Shown here: in pieces, positions 45,752-54,695 of the stretch
How positions within the stretch are numbered: the first letter of the stretch is position 1
Layout of the letters: each line of letters begins with the position of its first letter
Assembly: GCF_025264685.1 (NCBI RefSeq)
Contig: NZ_CP073721.1
Location: 1,727,001 to 1,791,000, forward strand
DNA from: Dactylosporangium roseum
GTDB taxonomy: Bacteria; Actinomycetota; Actinomycetes; Mycobacteriales; Micromonosporaceae
Direction of reading: 5' to 3'
Length of the DNA stretch: 64,000 bases
Notes under the pieces: generated by a model
Database searches by the model: none
Told to the model about the DNA's origin: nothing
Seen by the model: the letters and a program-made list of their open reading frames with translations, nothing else
Translations under genes and position numbers: made by a program

Positions 45752-46798
45752 ATGACGGCCGGGTATGACCCCTCCAACCCGGTGGCTTCCGGCACCTCCG
45801 ATTCGTTCGACCGGCCGCGGCACACAGACCGCCCGGCCGACGAACCGGAGCGACTCGGTCCACTCCCTCCGCGGATGACGTCCACCGGATCGTTGCCGGC
45901 GGTGTCCAGCGCCGAGCAGATCCCGGCCAACACGGGCTCCCTCCCTGCCCAGCAGACGAGCACGTGGCCGGTCTCGGCGCCCGTGGGCCCGCCGCCGCAC
46001 AGCGCGCCGCCCATGACCGCTCCCGCCCGGCGCAACGGCGTCGCCGCCTTCGCCCTGACGCTCGCGGTGATCCTGCTGATCGTGGCCGGTGTCCAGGCGG
46101 CGTTCATCGTCAACCTGCAGCAGCGCCTCGGCAAGGCCGAGGACCGCGCCGCCGCCGCGCAGAAGACGGACGAGGAGCGCCTCAAGTCGCTGGAGGGTCG
46201 CGCGGACAAGATCGAGGCCAAGACCGGCGGCAGCCTCGACGCCGCCGAGGTCGCCGCGAGCGTGCGGCCGAGCGTGTTCCGGGTCTCCACCAGGTACTCC
46301 ACCGGCACCGCGTTCGCCATCGGCAAGGCCTCCGCGGGCGGCGGCACCGACTTGATCACGAATTACCACGTGGTCGAGCAGGCGTACGTGAAGAACGAGC
46401 GGGCCGTCAGCCTCGAGCGCACCGATCAGCGTTTCCCGGCCCGCATCGTCGAGGTGCACCCGGACAAGGACCTGGCCGTGCTGCACTCCGACGAGCAGTT
46501 CGCGCGGCTGGTTCCGGCCGGGGCGGTACCGAAGGTGGGTGAGCCCGTGCTCGTCGTGGGATCCCCGTACGGGCTTGAGGACACCGTCACCACCGGCGTG
46601 GTGAGCGCGTTCCGGACGATGCAGGGCGAGCAGCTCATGCAGTTCGACGCGGCCATCAACCCGGGCAACTCGGGCGGGCCCGTGTTCAACGCGAAGAAGG
46701 AGGTGGTCGGTGTCGCGACGCTGAAGGCGAGAGAGGCCGAGGGCATCGGTCTGGCGATCCCGATCACCGTGGTCTGCGACACGATCAGCTTCTGCTGA
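45752..46798 (+). CDS. Membrane-anchored S1C (trypsin-like, HtrA/Do-type) serine protease without PDZ
   Basis: A 348-residue protein: a disordered cytoplasmic head rich in Pro/Ser/Thr (about 1-90), one membrane helix (FALTLAVILLIVAGVQAAFIV, about 98-118, first 20 shown as FALTLAVILLIVAGVQAAFI), a short coiled coil (LQQRLGKAEDRAAAAQKTD), and an external chymotrypsin-fold domain. The triad is visible: His in LITNYHVVEQAY, Asp in PDKDLAVLHS and Ser in INPGNSGGPVFN. No PDZ domain follows, so it ends at ITVVCDTISFC. Probably a quality-control or signalling protease of the envelope. ATG 45752. A coiled-coil membrane protein follows 123 bp later. Confidence 0.88.
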   Translation: MTAGYDPSNPVASGTSDSFDRPRHTDRPADEPERLGPLPPRMTSTGSLPAVSSAEQIPANTGSLPAQQTSTWPVSAPVGPPPHSAPPMTAPARRNGVAAFALTLAVILLIVAGVQAAFIVNLQQRLGKAEDRAAAAQKTDEERLKSLEGRADKIEAKTGGSLDAAEVAASVRPSVFRVSTRYSTGTAFAIGKASAGGGTDLITNYHVVEQAYVKNERAVSLERTDQRFPARIVEVHPDKDLAVLHSDEQFARLVPAGAVPKVGEPVLVVGSPYGLEDTVTTGVVSAFRTMQGEQLMQFDAAINPGNSGGPVFNAKKEVVGVATLKAREAEGIGLAIPITVVCDTISFC

Positions 46799-46921
46799 TC
46801 CGTATCCCGTTTCCTACGTTTCCCGGCCTCGCCGGGGGCACCACCAGTCGTCGCGTCCCGGTCGTGACGGCCGAACGACTCCCCCCGGGCGCTGCCCGGC
46901 GGGACCACCAGGAGGAAGAAC

Positions 46922-47719
46922 ATGTCATACCCCGGAAACCCCCAGGGGAACCCGAACGAGGGATACGGCTACCCCGATCCGAACGCGCCCGCCGGGGCCT
47001 ACCCGCCGCCGGCAGCGCCCTACGGTGACCAGCCCGTCTCGCCGTACGGCGGACCGGTGCCCCAGCAGCCGGCCCCGATGCACGACCACAGCACCACGCA
47101 GCTACCGACCTACAGCAACGAGGGCTCCTACAGCCTCGACCCGTCGGTCTCCGCGCCGCCGACCGCGCCGATGCAGGCCAACCCGCCGATGTCGGCTCCG
47201 CCGATGTCCGGGCCGCCCATGTCGGGCCCGCCCAACACGTACGGCCCGGTTTCCGGCGCGCCGGTGTTCCCGGCCCAGCCGGTCGGCTACCCGCCCGTCG
47301 ACCAGCCGAAGAAGAAGGGCATCGCGGTCCCGATCCTCGCGAGCCTGCTCGCGCTCGCCGTGATCGCCGCCGGTGTCTTCGTCGGCCTCTACATCGACAA
47401 GAGCGGCAAGCTCGACAAGTCGGAGAAGCTCTCGGCACAGCGTCAGCAGACCCTCGACTCGACGCAGAAGGACCTGGACACCACCAAGTCCGACCTGCAG
47501 AAGAAGGCCAACGACCTGACCAAGGCCCAGCAGGACCTGCGTGGCACCCAGGCCGACAGCACCGAGGCGAAGCGCCAGCGCGACGTCATCGGCAAGTGCC
47601 TCACGCTGCTGCTGCAGTTCATCGAAGCCGCCAACAAGGGCGACCAGACCACGATGCAGAACAAGCTCAACGAGCTGGACAAGCCCTGCGACGAGGCCTC
47701 GACCCTGCTCGGCATCTGA
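46922..47719 (+). CDS. Pro-rich single-pass membrane protein with extracellular coiled coil
   Basis: A 265-residue protein I cannot place in a named family. Residues 1-135 are Pro/Gly/Tyr/Met-rich with short repeats (PPMSAPPMSGPPMSGPP). One membrane helix (IAVPILASLLALAVIAAGVF, about 137-158) leads to an external coiled coil of about 70 residues (LDKSEKLSAQRQQTL, DLDTTKSDLQKKAND). Two late cysteines (GKCLTLL, KPCDEA) may bridge. Topology mirrors the S1C protease upstream (disordered head, one helix, coiled coil), hinting that the two might interact. ATG 46922 follows AGGAGGAAG. Confidence 0.72.
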   Translation: MSYPGNPQGNPNEGYGYPDPNAPAGAYPPPAAPYGDQPVSPYGGPVPQQPAPMHDHSTTQLPTYSNEGSYSLDPSVSAPPTAPMQANPPMSAPPMSGPPMSGPPNTYGPVSGAPVFPAQPVGYPPVDQPKKKGIAVPILASLLALAVIAAGVFVGLYIDKSGKLDKSEKLSAQRQQTLDSTQKDLDTTKSDLQKKANDLTKAQQDLRGTQADSTEAKRQRDVIGKCLTLLLQFIEAANKGDQTTMQNKLNELDKPCDEASTLLGI

Positions 47720-47740
47720 TCTCGGGCAAGTGATTCCGAA

Positions 47741-47766
47741 AGGCCGGCGCTCCCGGGCGCCGGCCT
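47741..47766 (+). terminator. Intrinsic terminator after the coiled-coil protein gene
   Basis: AGGCCGGCGC and GCGCCGGCCT (47741-47750, 47757-47766) form a perfect 10-bp stem with a TCCCGG loop, followed by TGCTC. It lies 22 bp after the stop and may serve the convergent DUF3000 gene too. Confidence 0.8.
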
Positions 47767-47780
47767 TGCTCATGCCCGCT

Positions 47781-48332
47781 TCACGCCCGCAGGGCGGTGA
47801 CCCCGGGCGGTGGGAGTCCCGCCGTCGAGGCCAGCAGCGCGCACCAGGCGTGGACGTGGGCCTGCATGTCGTCGTCGGTCGGCGTCCACGACGCACGGAT
47901 CTCCAGGTCGGCCGCCGTCGGCGGGCCGGCCAGGTCGCCGAACCGGGTCGAGAGGGTCTGCGTGACGGTGCCGCCGATGGCCGTGTACGCCGCGCCGTGG
48001 CCGTCGAGGGCGTCGGTGAGCCAGCTCCAGCCCACGCCCGGCAGCAGCGGGTCGGCGGCGAGCTCCGCCTCCAACTCGGCGGTCACGTAGGTCACCAGGC
48101 GCATCGTGCCGTCCCACGCGTCGTGCCCGGCCGGGTCGTGGAGCAGGATGAGCCGCCCGGTCGCGACCTCGTCGCCGTGCCGGAGGACCGTGCCGCCCAT
48201 CGCGTGCGCGAACGGTGCCAGCCGCTGCGGCGCCGGCAACTCCTCCAGCGTGATCTCCGGCCGGGCGGTCACGGCACGCAGCTCCTCCACCGCGCGGGTG
48301 AACGTCGGAGGAGTCGCGATTTGTGGCGCCAT
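47781..48332 (-). CDS. DUF3000 protein
   Basis: A 183-residue soluble actinobacterial protein of the DUF3000 family, recognised by EITLEELPAPQRLAPFAHAM and GRLILLHDPAGHDAWDGTMR, with GDLAGPPTAADLEIRASWTP later. It always accompanies rnd and hemE (Mtb Rv2680). Function unknown. The ATG at 48332 is 80 bp from the divergent hemE start. Confidence 0.87.
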   Translation of the reverse strand: MAPQIATPPTFTRAVEELRAVTARPEITLEELPAPQRLAPFAHAMGGTVLRHGDEVATGRLILLHDPAGHDAWDGTMRLVTYVTAELEAELAADPLLPGVGWSWLTDALDGHGAAYTAIGGTVTQTLSTRFGDLAGPPTAADLEIRASWTPTDDDMQAHVHAWCALLASTAGLPPPGVTALRA

Positions 48333-48412
48333 AACGGAAGACTAAGAGAGAAAGTCGCGTAGAGGGTGCCGCCGCGCCGCCGCCGTGTACTGAGTGCGAC
48401 GATGGTTGCGCT

Positions 48413-49432
48413 ATGGATGACACGACGAAGGTCCTGTTGCGCGCGATCCGCGGCGAGGCTGTGCCGCACACACCGGTCTGGTTCATGCGTCAGGCGGGCC
48501 GCTCACTGCCCGAGTATCGCGCGGTGCGTGCCGGGATCGGCATGCTGGAGTCCTGCCGGCGGCCGGACCTGGTCACCGAGATCACCCTTCAGCCGGTGCG
48601 CCGGCACAAGGTCGACGCGGCGATCCTGTTCAGCGACATCGTGGTGCCGCTGCGGGCGGCCGGGATCGACCTGGACATCGTCGCCGGCACCGGTCCGGTC
48701 GTCGCCCACCCGGTGTCGACCATGGCCGACGTCGAGGCGATCCGCCCGCTCGAGCCCGAGGCCGTCGGCTTCGTCGCCGAGGCGGTCCGCCAGTTGCGGC
48801 GGGAGCTCGGCACGACGGCGCTGATCGGGTTCGCCGGTGCGCCGTTCACCCTGGCGAGCTACCTCGTCGAGGGCGGGCCGTCCAAGCACCACGTGAAGAC
48901 CAAGGCGCTCATGTACGGCGCGCCCGAGGTCTGGAACGCGCTGTGCGCCCGCCTCGCCGAGATCACCCTGACGTTCCTCCGCGTCCAGGCGGAGGCCGGC
49001 GTCGACGTGGTACAACTGTTCGACTCGTGGGCGGGCGCGCTGTCGGAGGCCGACTACCGCAAGTACGTGCTGCCCCATTCGGCGGCGGTGCTGGGCAACC
49101 TGCCGGAGGGCCTGCCCCGGATTCACTTCGGCGTCGGTACCGCGGAGCTGCTCACCGCCATGGGCGAGGCGGGCACCGACGTGGTGGGTGTCGACTGGCG
49201 CACGCCGCTCGACGTCGCCGCCAGCCGGGTCCCCGGCAAGGCGGTCCAGGGCAACCTCGACCCGTGCGTGCTGCTCGCACCGTGGGAGGTCGTCGAGCGG
49301 GAGGCCACGCGCGTGCTCGCCGAGGGCGCCAAGGCACCCGGCCACATCTTCAACCTGGGTCACGGCGTCCTCCCGGAGACGGACCCGGGGGTGCTGACCC
49401 GCCTGGTGGAGCTGGTCCACCACGCGCGCTGA
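48413..49432 (+). CDS. hemE: Uroporphyrinogen III decarboxylase
   Basis: A 339-residue HemE. It removes four carboxyls from uroporphyrinogen III to give coproporphyrinogen III, the branch used by the coproporphyrin-dependent haem route. [17 protein letters not shown] (substrate-binding Arg) and [20 protein letters not shown] are signature segments; [19 protein letters not shown] and [13 protein letters not shown] are also typical. The later steps, CgoX and ChdC, lie 2.5 kb further on, but I see no ferrochelatase (CpfC) in the window. Alone in its transcript as far as can be seen. Confidence 0.96.
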   Translation: MDDTTKVLLRAIRGEAVPHTPVWFMRQAGRSLPEYRAVRAGIGMLESCRRPDLVTEITLQPVRRHKVDAAILFSDIVVPLRAAGIDLDIVAGTGPVVAHPVSTMADVEAIRPLEPEAVGFVAEAVRQLRRELGTTALIGFAGAPFTLASYLVEGGPSKHHVKTKALMYGAPEVWNALCARLAEITLTFLRVQAEAGVDVVQLFDSWAGALSEADYRKYVLPHSAAVLGNLPEGLPRIHFGVGTAELLTAMGEAGTDVVGVDWRTPLDVAASRVPGKAVQGNLDPCVLLAPWEVVEREATRVLAEGAKAPGHIFNLGHGVLPETDPGVLTRLVELVHHAR

Positions 49433-49436
49433 AGGT

Positions 49437-50438
49437 TCAGCGGGACGGGCTCCAGCGCGGCCAGCCGTGGTCGCCGGCCAACTGGGCCAGGCGCGAGGCG
49501 AGCATCAGCGTGGTCGACGGCTCGCTGCCGGTGAGGCGGTCGTGCACCTGTTCGGCGATCTCGGGCGCCCGGTACTCGGCGTGTTCCAGCACCTGGAGGG
49601 TCACCGTCCACCAGTACCGGTCCTCGTCGGTGGCGTGCGGCGCGCCGGTCCGGAACCACTCGGCGAGCCCGTCGAGCAGGTCGTCCCCGACGCCGTCGGG
49701 GTCGGTGAGGCGCAGCGCCGCGCAGACCCGGGCCACCACGTCGTCGTCCCAGCCGGCGAGGTGGCCACGGATCGGCGTGTGCAGCGACGAGTGGCCGAGC
49801 GCGCCGGCCGCGTCGATCTCCAGCGAGAAGACGTTGTCGCGGGACAGCCGCTCGCGCAGGACCGGCAGCGCCCGCTCGTCGCGCCGCCGGGCCAGGCCGA
49901 GCAGCGCCTCGCAGCGGGTGTCGTCGTGCGGGTCGTCGAGCCGGGCGGCCAGCGCGTCGCGGACCATCGGGGTGTCCACTTCGGATAGCTGCGTGCCCAG
50001 CGCGAAGCAGGCCCAGTCGCGCACGTCGTCGTCCTCGTCGGCGCTCAGGGTGAGCAGGGCCCGCACGGTCTCGTCGGGCGGCGCCTCGCCGAGCACGCTG
50101 GGCAGCGCCTGCGCCACGGCCCGGCGCACCCTGGGGTCGTCGTGGCGGACCAACGGCAGCAACAGCGGTAACGCGGCGTCGTCATAGCACCACGCGACGG
50201 CGTCGGCCAGCTCCGCCGACGAGGTTGTCGGAGCGCCGAGCAGGGCGGCGATGGTGTGCGCGGTCGGCTCCGAATCGTCGAGCGGGGCGGCCTGCTCGAC
50301 AAGTCCGGCCACCCCGGCGAGGTCCGCCAGGTCGGCGATCACCTCGGCGAGCGGGTCGTGCCCGGACGCGTCGGTGGAACGGCCGCGCGGGTCCGCGGGG
50401 TCGTCCGGCGAGGGTACGGAGGACGCGAGGTCGCTCAT
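49437..50438 (-). CDS. HEAT-repeat protein
   Basis: A 333-residue acidic, soluble protein made of tandem helical repeats, e.g. LLPLVRHDDPRVRRAVAQAL, LLTLSADEDDDVRDWACFAL, ALAARLDDPHDDTRCEALLG and RGHLAGWDDDVVARVCAALR. HEAT repeats act as protein-binding scaffolds; related PBS-lyase repeats act on bilins, but the haem neighbours alone do not show that here. The ATG at 50438 gives MSDLASSVPSPDDPADPRG. It converges on hemE with four bases between stops. Confidence 0.82.
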   Translation of the reverse strand: MSDLASSVPSPDDPADPRGRSTDASGHDPLAEVIADLADLAGVAGLVEQAAPLDDSEPTAHTIAALLGAPTTSSAELADAVAWCYDDAALPLLLPLVRHDDPRVRRAVAQALPSVLGEAPPDETVRALLTLSADEDDDVRDWACFALGTQLSEVDTPMVRDALAARLDDPHDDTRCEALLGLARRRDERALPVLRERLSRDNVFSLEIDAAGALGHSSLHTPIRGHLAGWDDDVVARVCAALRLTDPDGVGDDLLDGLAEWFRTGAPHATDEDRYWWTVTLQVLEHAEYRAPEIAEQVHDRLTGSEPSTTLMLASRLAQLAGDHGWPRWSPSR

Positions 50439-50629
50439 CCGAGAGAGTGTGCGCGCGTTCGGCGAGATCTTCCAGAGGGGTTCGCCCCACAGGTGGACAA
50501 CACCCAGGTGACGATCACCCGACCCGTCGACATATCGACGCACATCGGGTGATCGGCCATCTGGCGGATCGGCCACAAGTAGGTCGCGCTCGGCACTCAA
50601 GCTGTCGCGCAGCGTGCCCGTCGCGCGTG

Positions 50630-50976
50630 CGAGGTGTCGCCGCCGAGGCGTGCCAGCCGGCGCCGTCAGTGGCGACGCCTCCGAGGCCAGCGACCGAATT
50701 GTCAGCCTGGTCCGGGTTGACAAGAGGCCGTTGGGCTTAACTTCGCGGCCTTGCATGATCATGGGAATGATGTGGCTGTCGGGGCAGCCACATCCTTCCC
50801 ATGATCTGTGAAGTCGAGCGGTCCGGAACGCGCCGGCCCGGGTTCGGCGGGGATCACGAGCGACAGACGCCACCCGCACGACTGTGCGTCACCGTCCGGT
50901 AGCGCAACCGTGCCGGTGATCGCCTCCAGGCGCAGCGGGAACTGCCGTACTACTGTGCGTCACCGTCCGTAGCGCA
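50630..50976. repeat. Repeat cluster: B module, 22-bp inverted repeat, C module and direct repeats
   Basis: Bases 50630-50753 are a B module (CGACGCCTCCGAGGCC, GGGTTGACAAGAGGCCGTTG, TTCGCGGCCTTG). Then comes CATGATCATG, and arms 50757-50778 and 50785-50806 (core GATGTGGCTG) pair 21 of 22 around a 6-nt loop. A C module follows from about 50807, and ACTGTGCGTCACCGTCCG, part of the C module, occurs twice (50881 and 50952) as a direct repeat. Confidence 0.75.
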
Positions 50977-51154
50977 ATGCCGGGTGGGCGGACGACCGCC
51001 CGGCTGAACTCGCGGCCTTGAGTCATGGAGGACGAGTCGAGGGAAGTCGGATGCGCCGCGCTGGCTCAGGAGGTCGGCGTTCATGGCGCCCGGACGTGCC
51101 GTGATGCCGGCACCGAGGGCGGTGTCCGTCCTGGTCGTCCGGCGTCCGGGCGCT
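50977..51154. other. Non-coding remainder of the HEAT / SDR intergenic region
   Basis: With the repeat cluster this makes a gap of nearly 750 bp between the HEAT-repeat gene start and the SDR stop. Open frames occur here, as anywhere in such GC-rich DNA, but none has a ribosome-binding site or recognisable product. Confidence 0.5.
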
Positions 51155-51180
51155 CGCGGGGTGTCACCTGACACCCCGCG
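51155..51180 (-). terminator. Terminator hairpin after the SDR gene
   Basis: CGCGGGGTGTC and GACACCCCGCG, perfect 11-bp arms with an ACCT tetraloop, five bases after the SDR stop. No T-run. Confidence 0.7.
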
Positions 51181-51185
51181 GTCGG

Positions 51186-51944
51186 TCAGCGGGCCCGGCT
51201 CTCCAGGCGCAGTGACTGCCACGAGCCGTCGGCCGCCCAGCCGCCGTCGACGGACAGGGCTGCGCCGTTGACGAAGGCGCTGCGCGACGGGTCGGCCAGG
51301 AACGCGACGGCCTGGGCGATGTCGTCCGGCTGGGCGAAGCGGGCCATCGGGACGTGGTCGGTGATGTCGTGGTCGCCATAGGCCCCCGCACCCTGTGACT
51401 CGTCGTCCATCTCGGTCTTGACCCAGCCGGGACACACCGCGTTGACCCGGACGCCGCGGCCGCCCCACTCGACCGCCAGCGTGCGCGTGAGGCCGATCAG
51501 GCCGTGCTTGCTGGCGTTATACGCCACCCGGTCGGCCACGCCCAGCAGACCCGCCACCGAGGCGATGTTGACGATCGAACCGGTGCCGCGCACGAGCATG
51601 CGCCGGCCGAACGCCTGACAGAGCAGGAACGGGCCGGTCAGGTTGACGTCGAGCACCCGGCGCCACTGGGTGACGCCGGTGTCCTCGGCCGGGGCGATGG
51701 AGGCGATGCCGGCGTTGTTGACCAGCACGTCGGTCCGGCCGAAGCGCGTCTCGACCGCGGCGACGAACTGCGCCACGTCGGCCTCGTCGGACACGTCGCC
51801 GACGAACGACAGGCCGTCGAAGCCGGACACCGGTCGCCGGTCGAACACGGCGAGCCGGTAACCCTCCTCGGCCAGCACCTCCGCCGTCCGCCGCCCGATG
51901 CCCTGCGCCGCCCCGGTGATGACCGCCACTCGCTCTTCCGTCAT
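51186..51944 (-). CDS. Short-chain dehydrogenase/reductase
   Basis: A 252-residue classical SDR: VAVITGAAQGIGRRTAEVLA (dinucleotide loop TGxxxGIG), DVLVNNAGIASIAP (NNAG), the catalytic Ser in IVNIASVAGLLG and the YxxxK pair in VAYNASKHGLIG, then VNAVCPGWVKTEM and VNGAALSVDGGWAAD. Substrate unknown; 3-oxoacyl-ACP reductase or sugar/alcohol dehydrogenase are both possible. ATG 51944 is only 22 bp from the divergent cgoX start. Confidence 0.88.
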   Translation of the reverse strand: MTEERVAVITGAAQGIGRRTAEVLAEEGYRLAVFDRRPVSGFDGLSFVGDVSDEADVAQFVAAVETRFGRTDVLVNNAGIASIAPAEDTGVTQWRRVLDVNLTGPFLLCQAFGRRMLVRGTGSIVNIASVAGLLGVADRVAYNASKHGLIGLTRTLAVEWGGRGVRVNAVCPGWVKTEMDDESQGAGAYGDHDITDHVPMARFAQPDDIAQAVAFLADPSRSAFVNGAALSVDGGWAADGSWQSLRLESRAR

Positions 51945-51966
51945 GCCGCGACAATAGACTCGGGGT

Positions 51967-53313
51967 ATGACAAAGCGCGTCGTGGTCGTCGGTGGAGGCA
52001 TTGCCGGATTGGCCGCGGCGCACCGGCTCGCCGGTGCCGGCGTCGACGTGGTCGTCGTGGAGCAGGGCGAGCGTCCGGGCGGCAAGCTGCGCACCGGCTC
52101 GCTCGCGGGCGGCCCGGTCGAGCGGGGCGCGGAGTCGTTTCTCGTCGCCGACCCTGCCGGCGGCGCCAGCGCCGCGCTCCGGTTGGCCGACGCGGTCGGG
52201 CTCGCCGGCGCCGTGGTCCACCCCACGGCGGCGCGCGCGGCCGTGTCGCTCGACGGCGGCCTGCGCGACCTGCCGTCCGGCACGCTCATGGGCATTCCGC
52301 TGCGGGGCGAGGAGGGGGTGCCGGACGTGCCGTCCGCCGCGCCGCTGCTGCCGCCCGGCGGCGACGTCACCGTCGGTGAGCTGGTCCGGCCGCGCCGCGG
52401 TGACGCGGTCGTCGACCATTACGTGGAGCCGCTGCTCGGCGGGGTCTACGCCGGACGTGCCGACGCACTGTCGCTGCGGATGGCGCTGCCCGCCCTGGCC
52501 GCTGCCGCCGAGCGGTCGCACACCCTGACCGAGGCCCTCCAGGCCGCCGTGGCGGCCCGGTCGGGCACGCCCGGCGGTCCGGTGTTCGGCACGATCGAGG
52601 GCGGCATGAGCCGGCTCGTCGAGGCCGTCGCCGCCACCCTGCCCGACGTGCGCCTGGGCCTGCCGGTCCGCGCGCTGCGCCGGCACGGCGCCGGCTGGCG
52701 GCTCACCGTCGGCTCGAACCGCGACGCGAGCACGCTGGACGCCGACGGGGTGGTGCTGGCGGTGCCGGCGGCCCCCGCCGCGCGCCTGTTGTCCACAGTG
52801 GACGGCATCGCGGGGGTGCCGCTGGACTACGCGAGCGTCGCGCTCGTCGCGCTGGCCCTGCCCGCGACCAAGCTGCCGGACCTGTCGGGCTTCCTGGTGC
52901 CGGCCACCGAGGGGCACGCGGTCAAGGCCGTCACGTTCTTCGACCGGAAGTGGGCGCACCTGCGGCGCCCCGGCGTCACCGTGCTGCGCGCCTCCGTCGG
53001 CCGGCACGGCGACGAGGAGGTGTTGCGGCGCACCGACGCCAACCTGGTCGAGCTGGTCCGCCACGAGCTCGCCGTGCTGCTCGGCATCGACGCGCTGCCG
53101 GACCACGTCGACAGCGGGGTCTACCGCTGGGGCGGGGCGCTCCCGCAGTACCGACCTCATCACCGTGAACGCGTGGAGGACCTCCGCGCGGCTCTGCGCA
53201 CGCATCCGGCCATCGTGGTCGCCGGTGCCGCCTATGACGGCGTGGGCATCCCCGCCTGCGTCAAGTCCGGGTGGGCCGCCGCCGGCTCGGTGCTCGAGGG
53301 ATTGGGAGAATAG
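51967..53313 (+). CDS. cgoX: Coproporphyrinogen III oxidase, HemY/HemG-type flavoprotein
   Basis: A 448-residue FAD protein: [20 protein letters not shown] (ADP-binding loop), [24 protein letters not shown] and a C-terminal FAD segment [20 protein letters not shown]. In actinobacteria this oxygen-dependent enzyme (older names HemY, HemG, PPOX) oxidises coproporphyrinogen III to coproporphyrin III in the coproporphyrin-dependent haem pathway. The chdC gene follows after 4 bp, giving the natural pair of steps. ATG 51967. Confidence 0.93.
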   Translation: MTKRVVVVGGGIAGLAAAHRLAGAGVDVVVVEQGERPGGKLRTGSLAGGPVERGAESFLVADPAGGASAALRLADAVGLAGAVVHPTAARAAVSLDGGLRDLPSGTLMGIPLRGEEGVPDVPSAAPLLPPGGDVTVGELVRPRRGDAVVDHYVEPLLGGVYAGRADALSLRMALPALAAAAERSHTLTEALQAAVAARSGTPGGPVFGTIEGGMSRLVEAVAATLPDVRLGLPVRALRRHGAGWRLTVGSNRDASTLDADGVVLAVPAAPAARLLSTVDGIAGVPLDYASVALVALALPATKLPDLSGFLVPATEGHAVKAVTFFDRKWAHLRRPGVTVLRASVGRHGDEEVLRRTDANLVELVRHELAVLLGIDALPDHVDSGVYRWGGALPQYRPHHRERVEDLRAALRTHPAIVVAGAAYDGVGIPACVKSGWAAAGSVLEGLGE

Positions 53314-53317
53314 TCGC

Positions 53318-54016
53318 ATGACCAGCAACGCCGCACGCATCCGCGAGATCAACGACGCCATTCGCTACACGATGTGGTCCGTCTTCCGCGCCGCCGGCCC
53401 GCTCGACCCGGCGAAGCGCGACGAGACGGCGGCGGAGGTCGCCGCGTTCTTCACCGACCTGGCCGCGAAGGGCGTCGTGGTGCGCGGGACCTATGACGTG
53501 GCCGGCCTGCGCGCCGACGCCGACATCATGGTGTGGTGGCACGCGCCGAGCGCGGAGGCGCTCCAGGAGGCGTATTCCGCGCTGCGCCGCACCGCCCTCG
53601 GCCGGCAGCTCGCGCCGGTCTGGTCGCAGATGGCCCTGCACCGCCCGGCGGAGTTCAACAAGAGCCACATCCCGGCGTTCCTGGCCGACGAGCGCGTCAG
53701 GGAGTGGGTCTGCGTCTACCCGTTCGTGCGGTCGTACGAGTGGTATCTGCTGCCCGACGACGAGCGCCGCGCGATGCTCGCCGAGCACGGTCAGATGGCG
53801 CGCGGCTACCCCGACGTGCGCGCCAACACGGTGGCCAGCTTCGCGCTGGGCGACTACGAGTGGATGCTGGCGTTCGAGGCGGACGAGCTGCACCGGATCG
53901 TCGACCTGATGCGCGAGCTGCGCGCGGCGAGTGCCCGCCGGCACGTGCGCGAGGAGGTCCCGTTCTACACGGGCCGCCGCCGCGAGATCGCCGACCTGGT
54001 GGCCAACCTCCCGTAG
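53318..54016 (+). CDS. chdC: Coproheme decarboxylase (HemQ)
   Basis: A 232-residue chlorite-dismutase-fold enzyme of the actinobacterial HemQ type. It decarboxylates iron-coproporphyrin III to haem b, the last step of the pathway. [20 protein letters not shown] carries the tyrosine proposed to be catalytic, and the stretch [20 protein letters not shown] with EWMLAFE is the family signature. ATG 53318 follows GGGAGA. It follows cgoX with a 4-bp gap. Repeat A3 follows its stop. Confidence 0.94.
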   Translation: MTSNAARIREINDAIRYTMWSVFRAAGPLDPAKRDETAAEVAAFFTDLAAKGVVVRGTYDVAGLRADADIMVWWHAPSAEALQEAYSALRRTALGRQLAPVWSQMALHRPAEFNKSHIPAFLADERVREWVCVYPFVRSYEWYLLPDDERRAMLAEHGQMARGYPDVRANTVASFALGDYEWMLAFEADELHRIVDLMRELRAASARRHVREEVPFYTGRRREIADLVANLP

Positions 54017-54030
54017 CCGCCCCTTCCCAT

Positions 54031-54110
54031 GCGTTGATCATGCAGTTGTGGTGCCTCGACACTCCCAGGATGTCCGGGTTTGTCAGGCACCACAACTGCA
54101 TGATCAGCGC
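54031..54110. repeat. Family A hairpin repeat, copy 3
   Basis: Arms 54031-54055 and 54086-54110 pair 24 of 25; core GATCATGCAGTTGTGGTGCC differs from the other copies by A for T. The loop TCGACACTCCC and GTCCGGGTTTGTCA match copies 1, 2 and 4. It lies between the convergent ends of chdC and the ElaA-like gene. Confidence 0.88.
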
Positions 54111-54147
54111 GATTGTTTGCGTTGCGCGCCCGGGGTGGCCTCCGTGG

Positions 54148-54582
54148 TCATGGAGAGGCTGGGCGGCGCATTGGGACGTGCTCGATGCCGTCCTCTACGA
54201 AGGTCGGGCCGGCGGGTCGGAAGCCGGCGCGCTCGTAGATGCGGATCGCGTCGGTCTGGGCGTCGAGGACCGTGACACGGCCGGGGCCGATGTGGTCCAG
54301 CGCGGCCCGCAGCAGCCGGCCCGCCAGGCCCTGGCCCCGGGCGGACTTGGCGGTCACCACGCGACCGATGCGGGCCGAGCCGTCGGGCTCGGTGAGCACC
54401 CGCAGGTAGGCCGACAGGGCGCCGTGCTCGTCGTCGAGCCAGAGGTGGGCGGTGCCGGGCTCGGTGTCCCTGCCGTCCAGTTCGGGGTAGGCGCATTGCT
54501 GCTCCACCACGAACACGTCGCAGCGCAGTTTCAGCAGCCGGTAGAGGGTCGGGGCGTCCAGGTTCGCGAAGGTCGCCAGCAC
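54148..54582 (-). CDS. ElaA-like GNAT N-acetyltransferase
   Basis: A 144-residue GNAT protein of the ElaA group: LLKLRCDVFVVEQQCAYPEL and TAHLWLDDEHGALSAYLRV near the N-terminus, the acetyl-CoA loop in RIGRVVTAKSARGQGLAGRL (RGQGLAG), and a C-terminal YERAGFRPAGPTFVEDGIEH. Substrate unknown. GTG 54582. A family A repeat lies on each side: A4 about 30 bp upstream of the start and A3 about 40 bp past the stop. Confidence 0.88.
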   Translation of the reverse strand: MLATFANLDAPTLYRLLKLRCDVFVVEQQCAYPELDGRDTEPGTAHLWLDDEHGALSAYLRVLTEPDGSARIGRVVTAKSARGQGLAGRLLRAALDHIGPGRVTVLDAQTDAIRIYERAGFRPAGPTFVEDGIEHVPMRRPASP

Positions 54583-54609
54583 GCAGCCATCCTATGGACC
54601 CGCTCGCCC

Positions 54610-54695
54610 ATTGCGTTGATCTTGCAGTTGTGGTGCCTGACAAACCCGGACATTCTGCGAGTTTCATGGCACCACAACTGCAAGATCAACGCAAT
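54610..54695. repeat. Family A hairpin repeat, copy 4 (inverted orientation)
   Basis: Perfect 28-bp arms 54610-54637 and 54668-54695; the loop, read on the minus strand, matches the other copies (GTCCGGGTTTGTCA). The right arm supplies the last codons (R and TGA) of the flavoprotein gene that ends at 54686. Confidence 0.9.
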
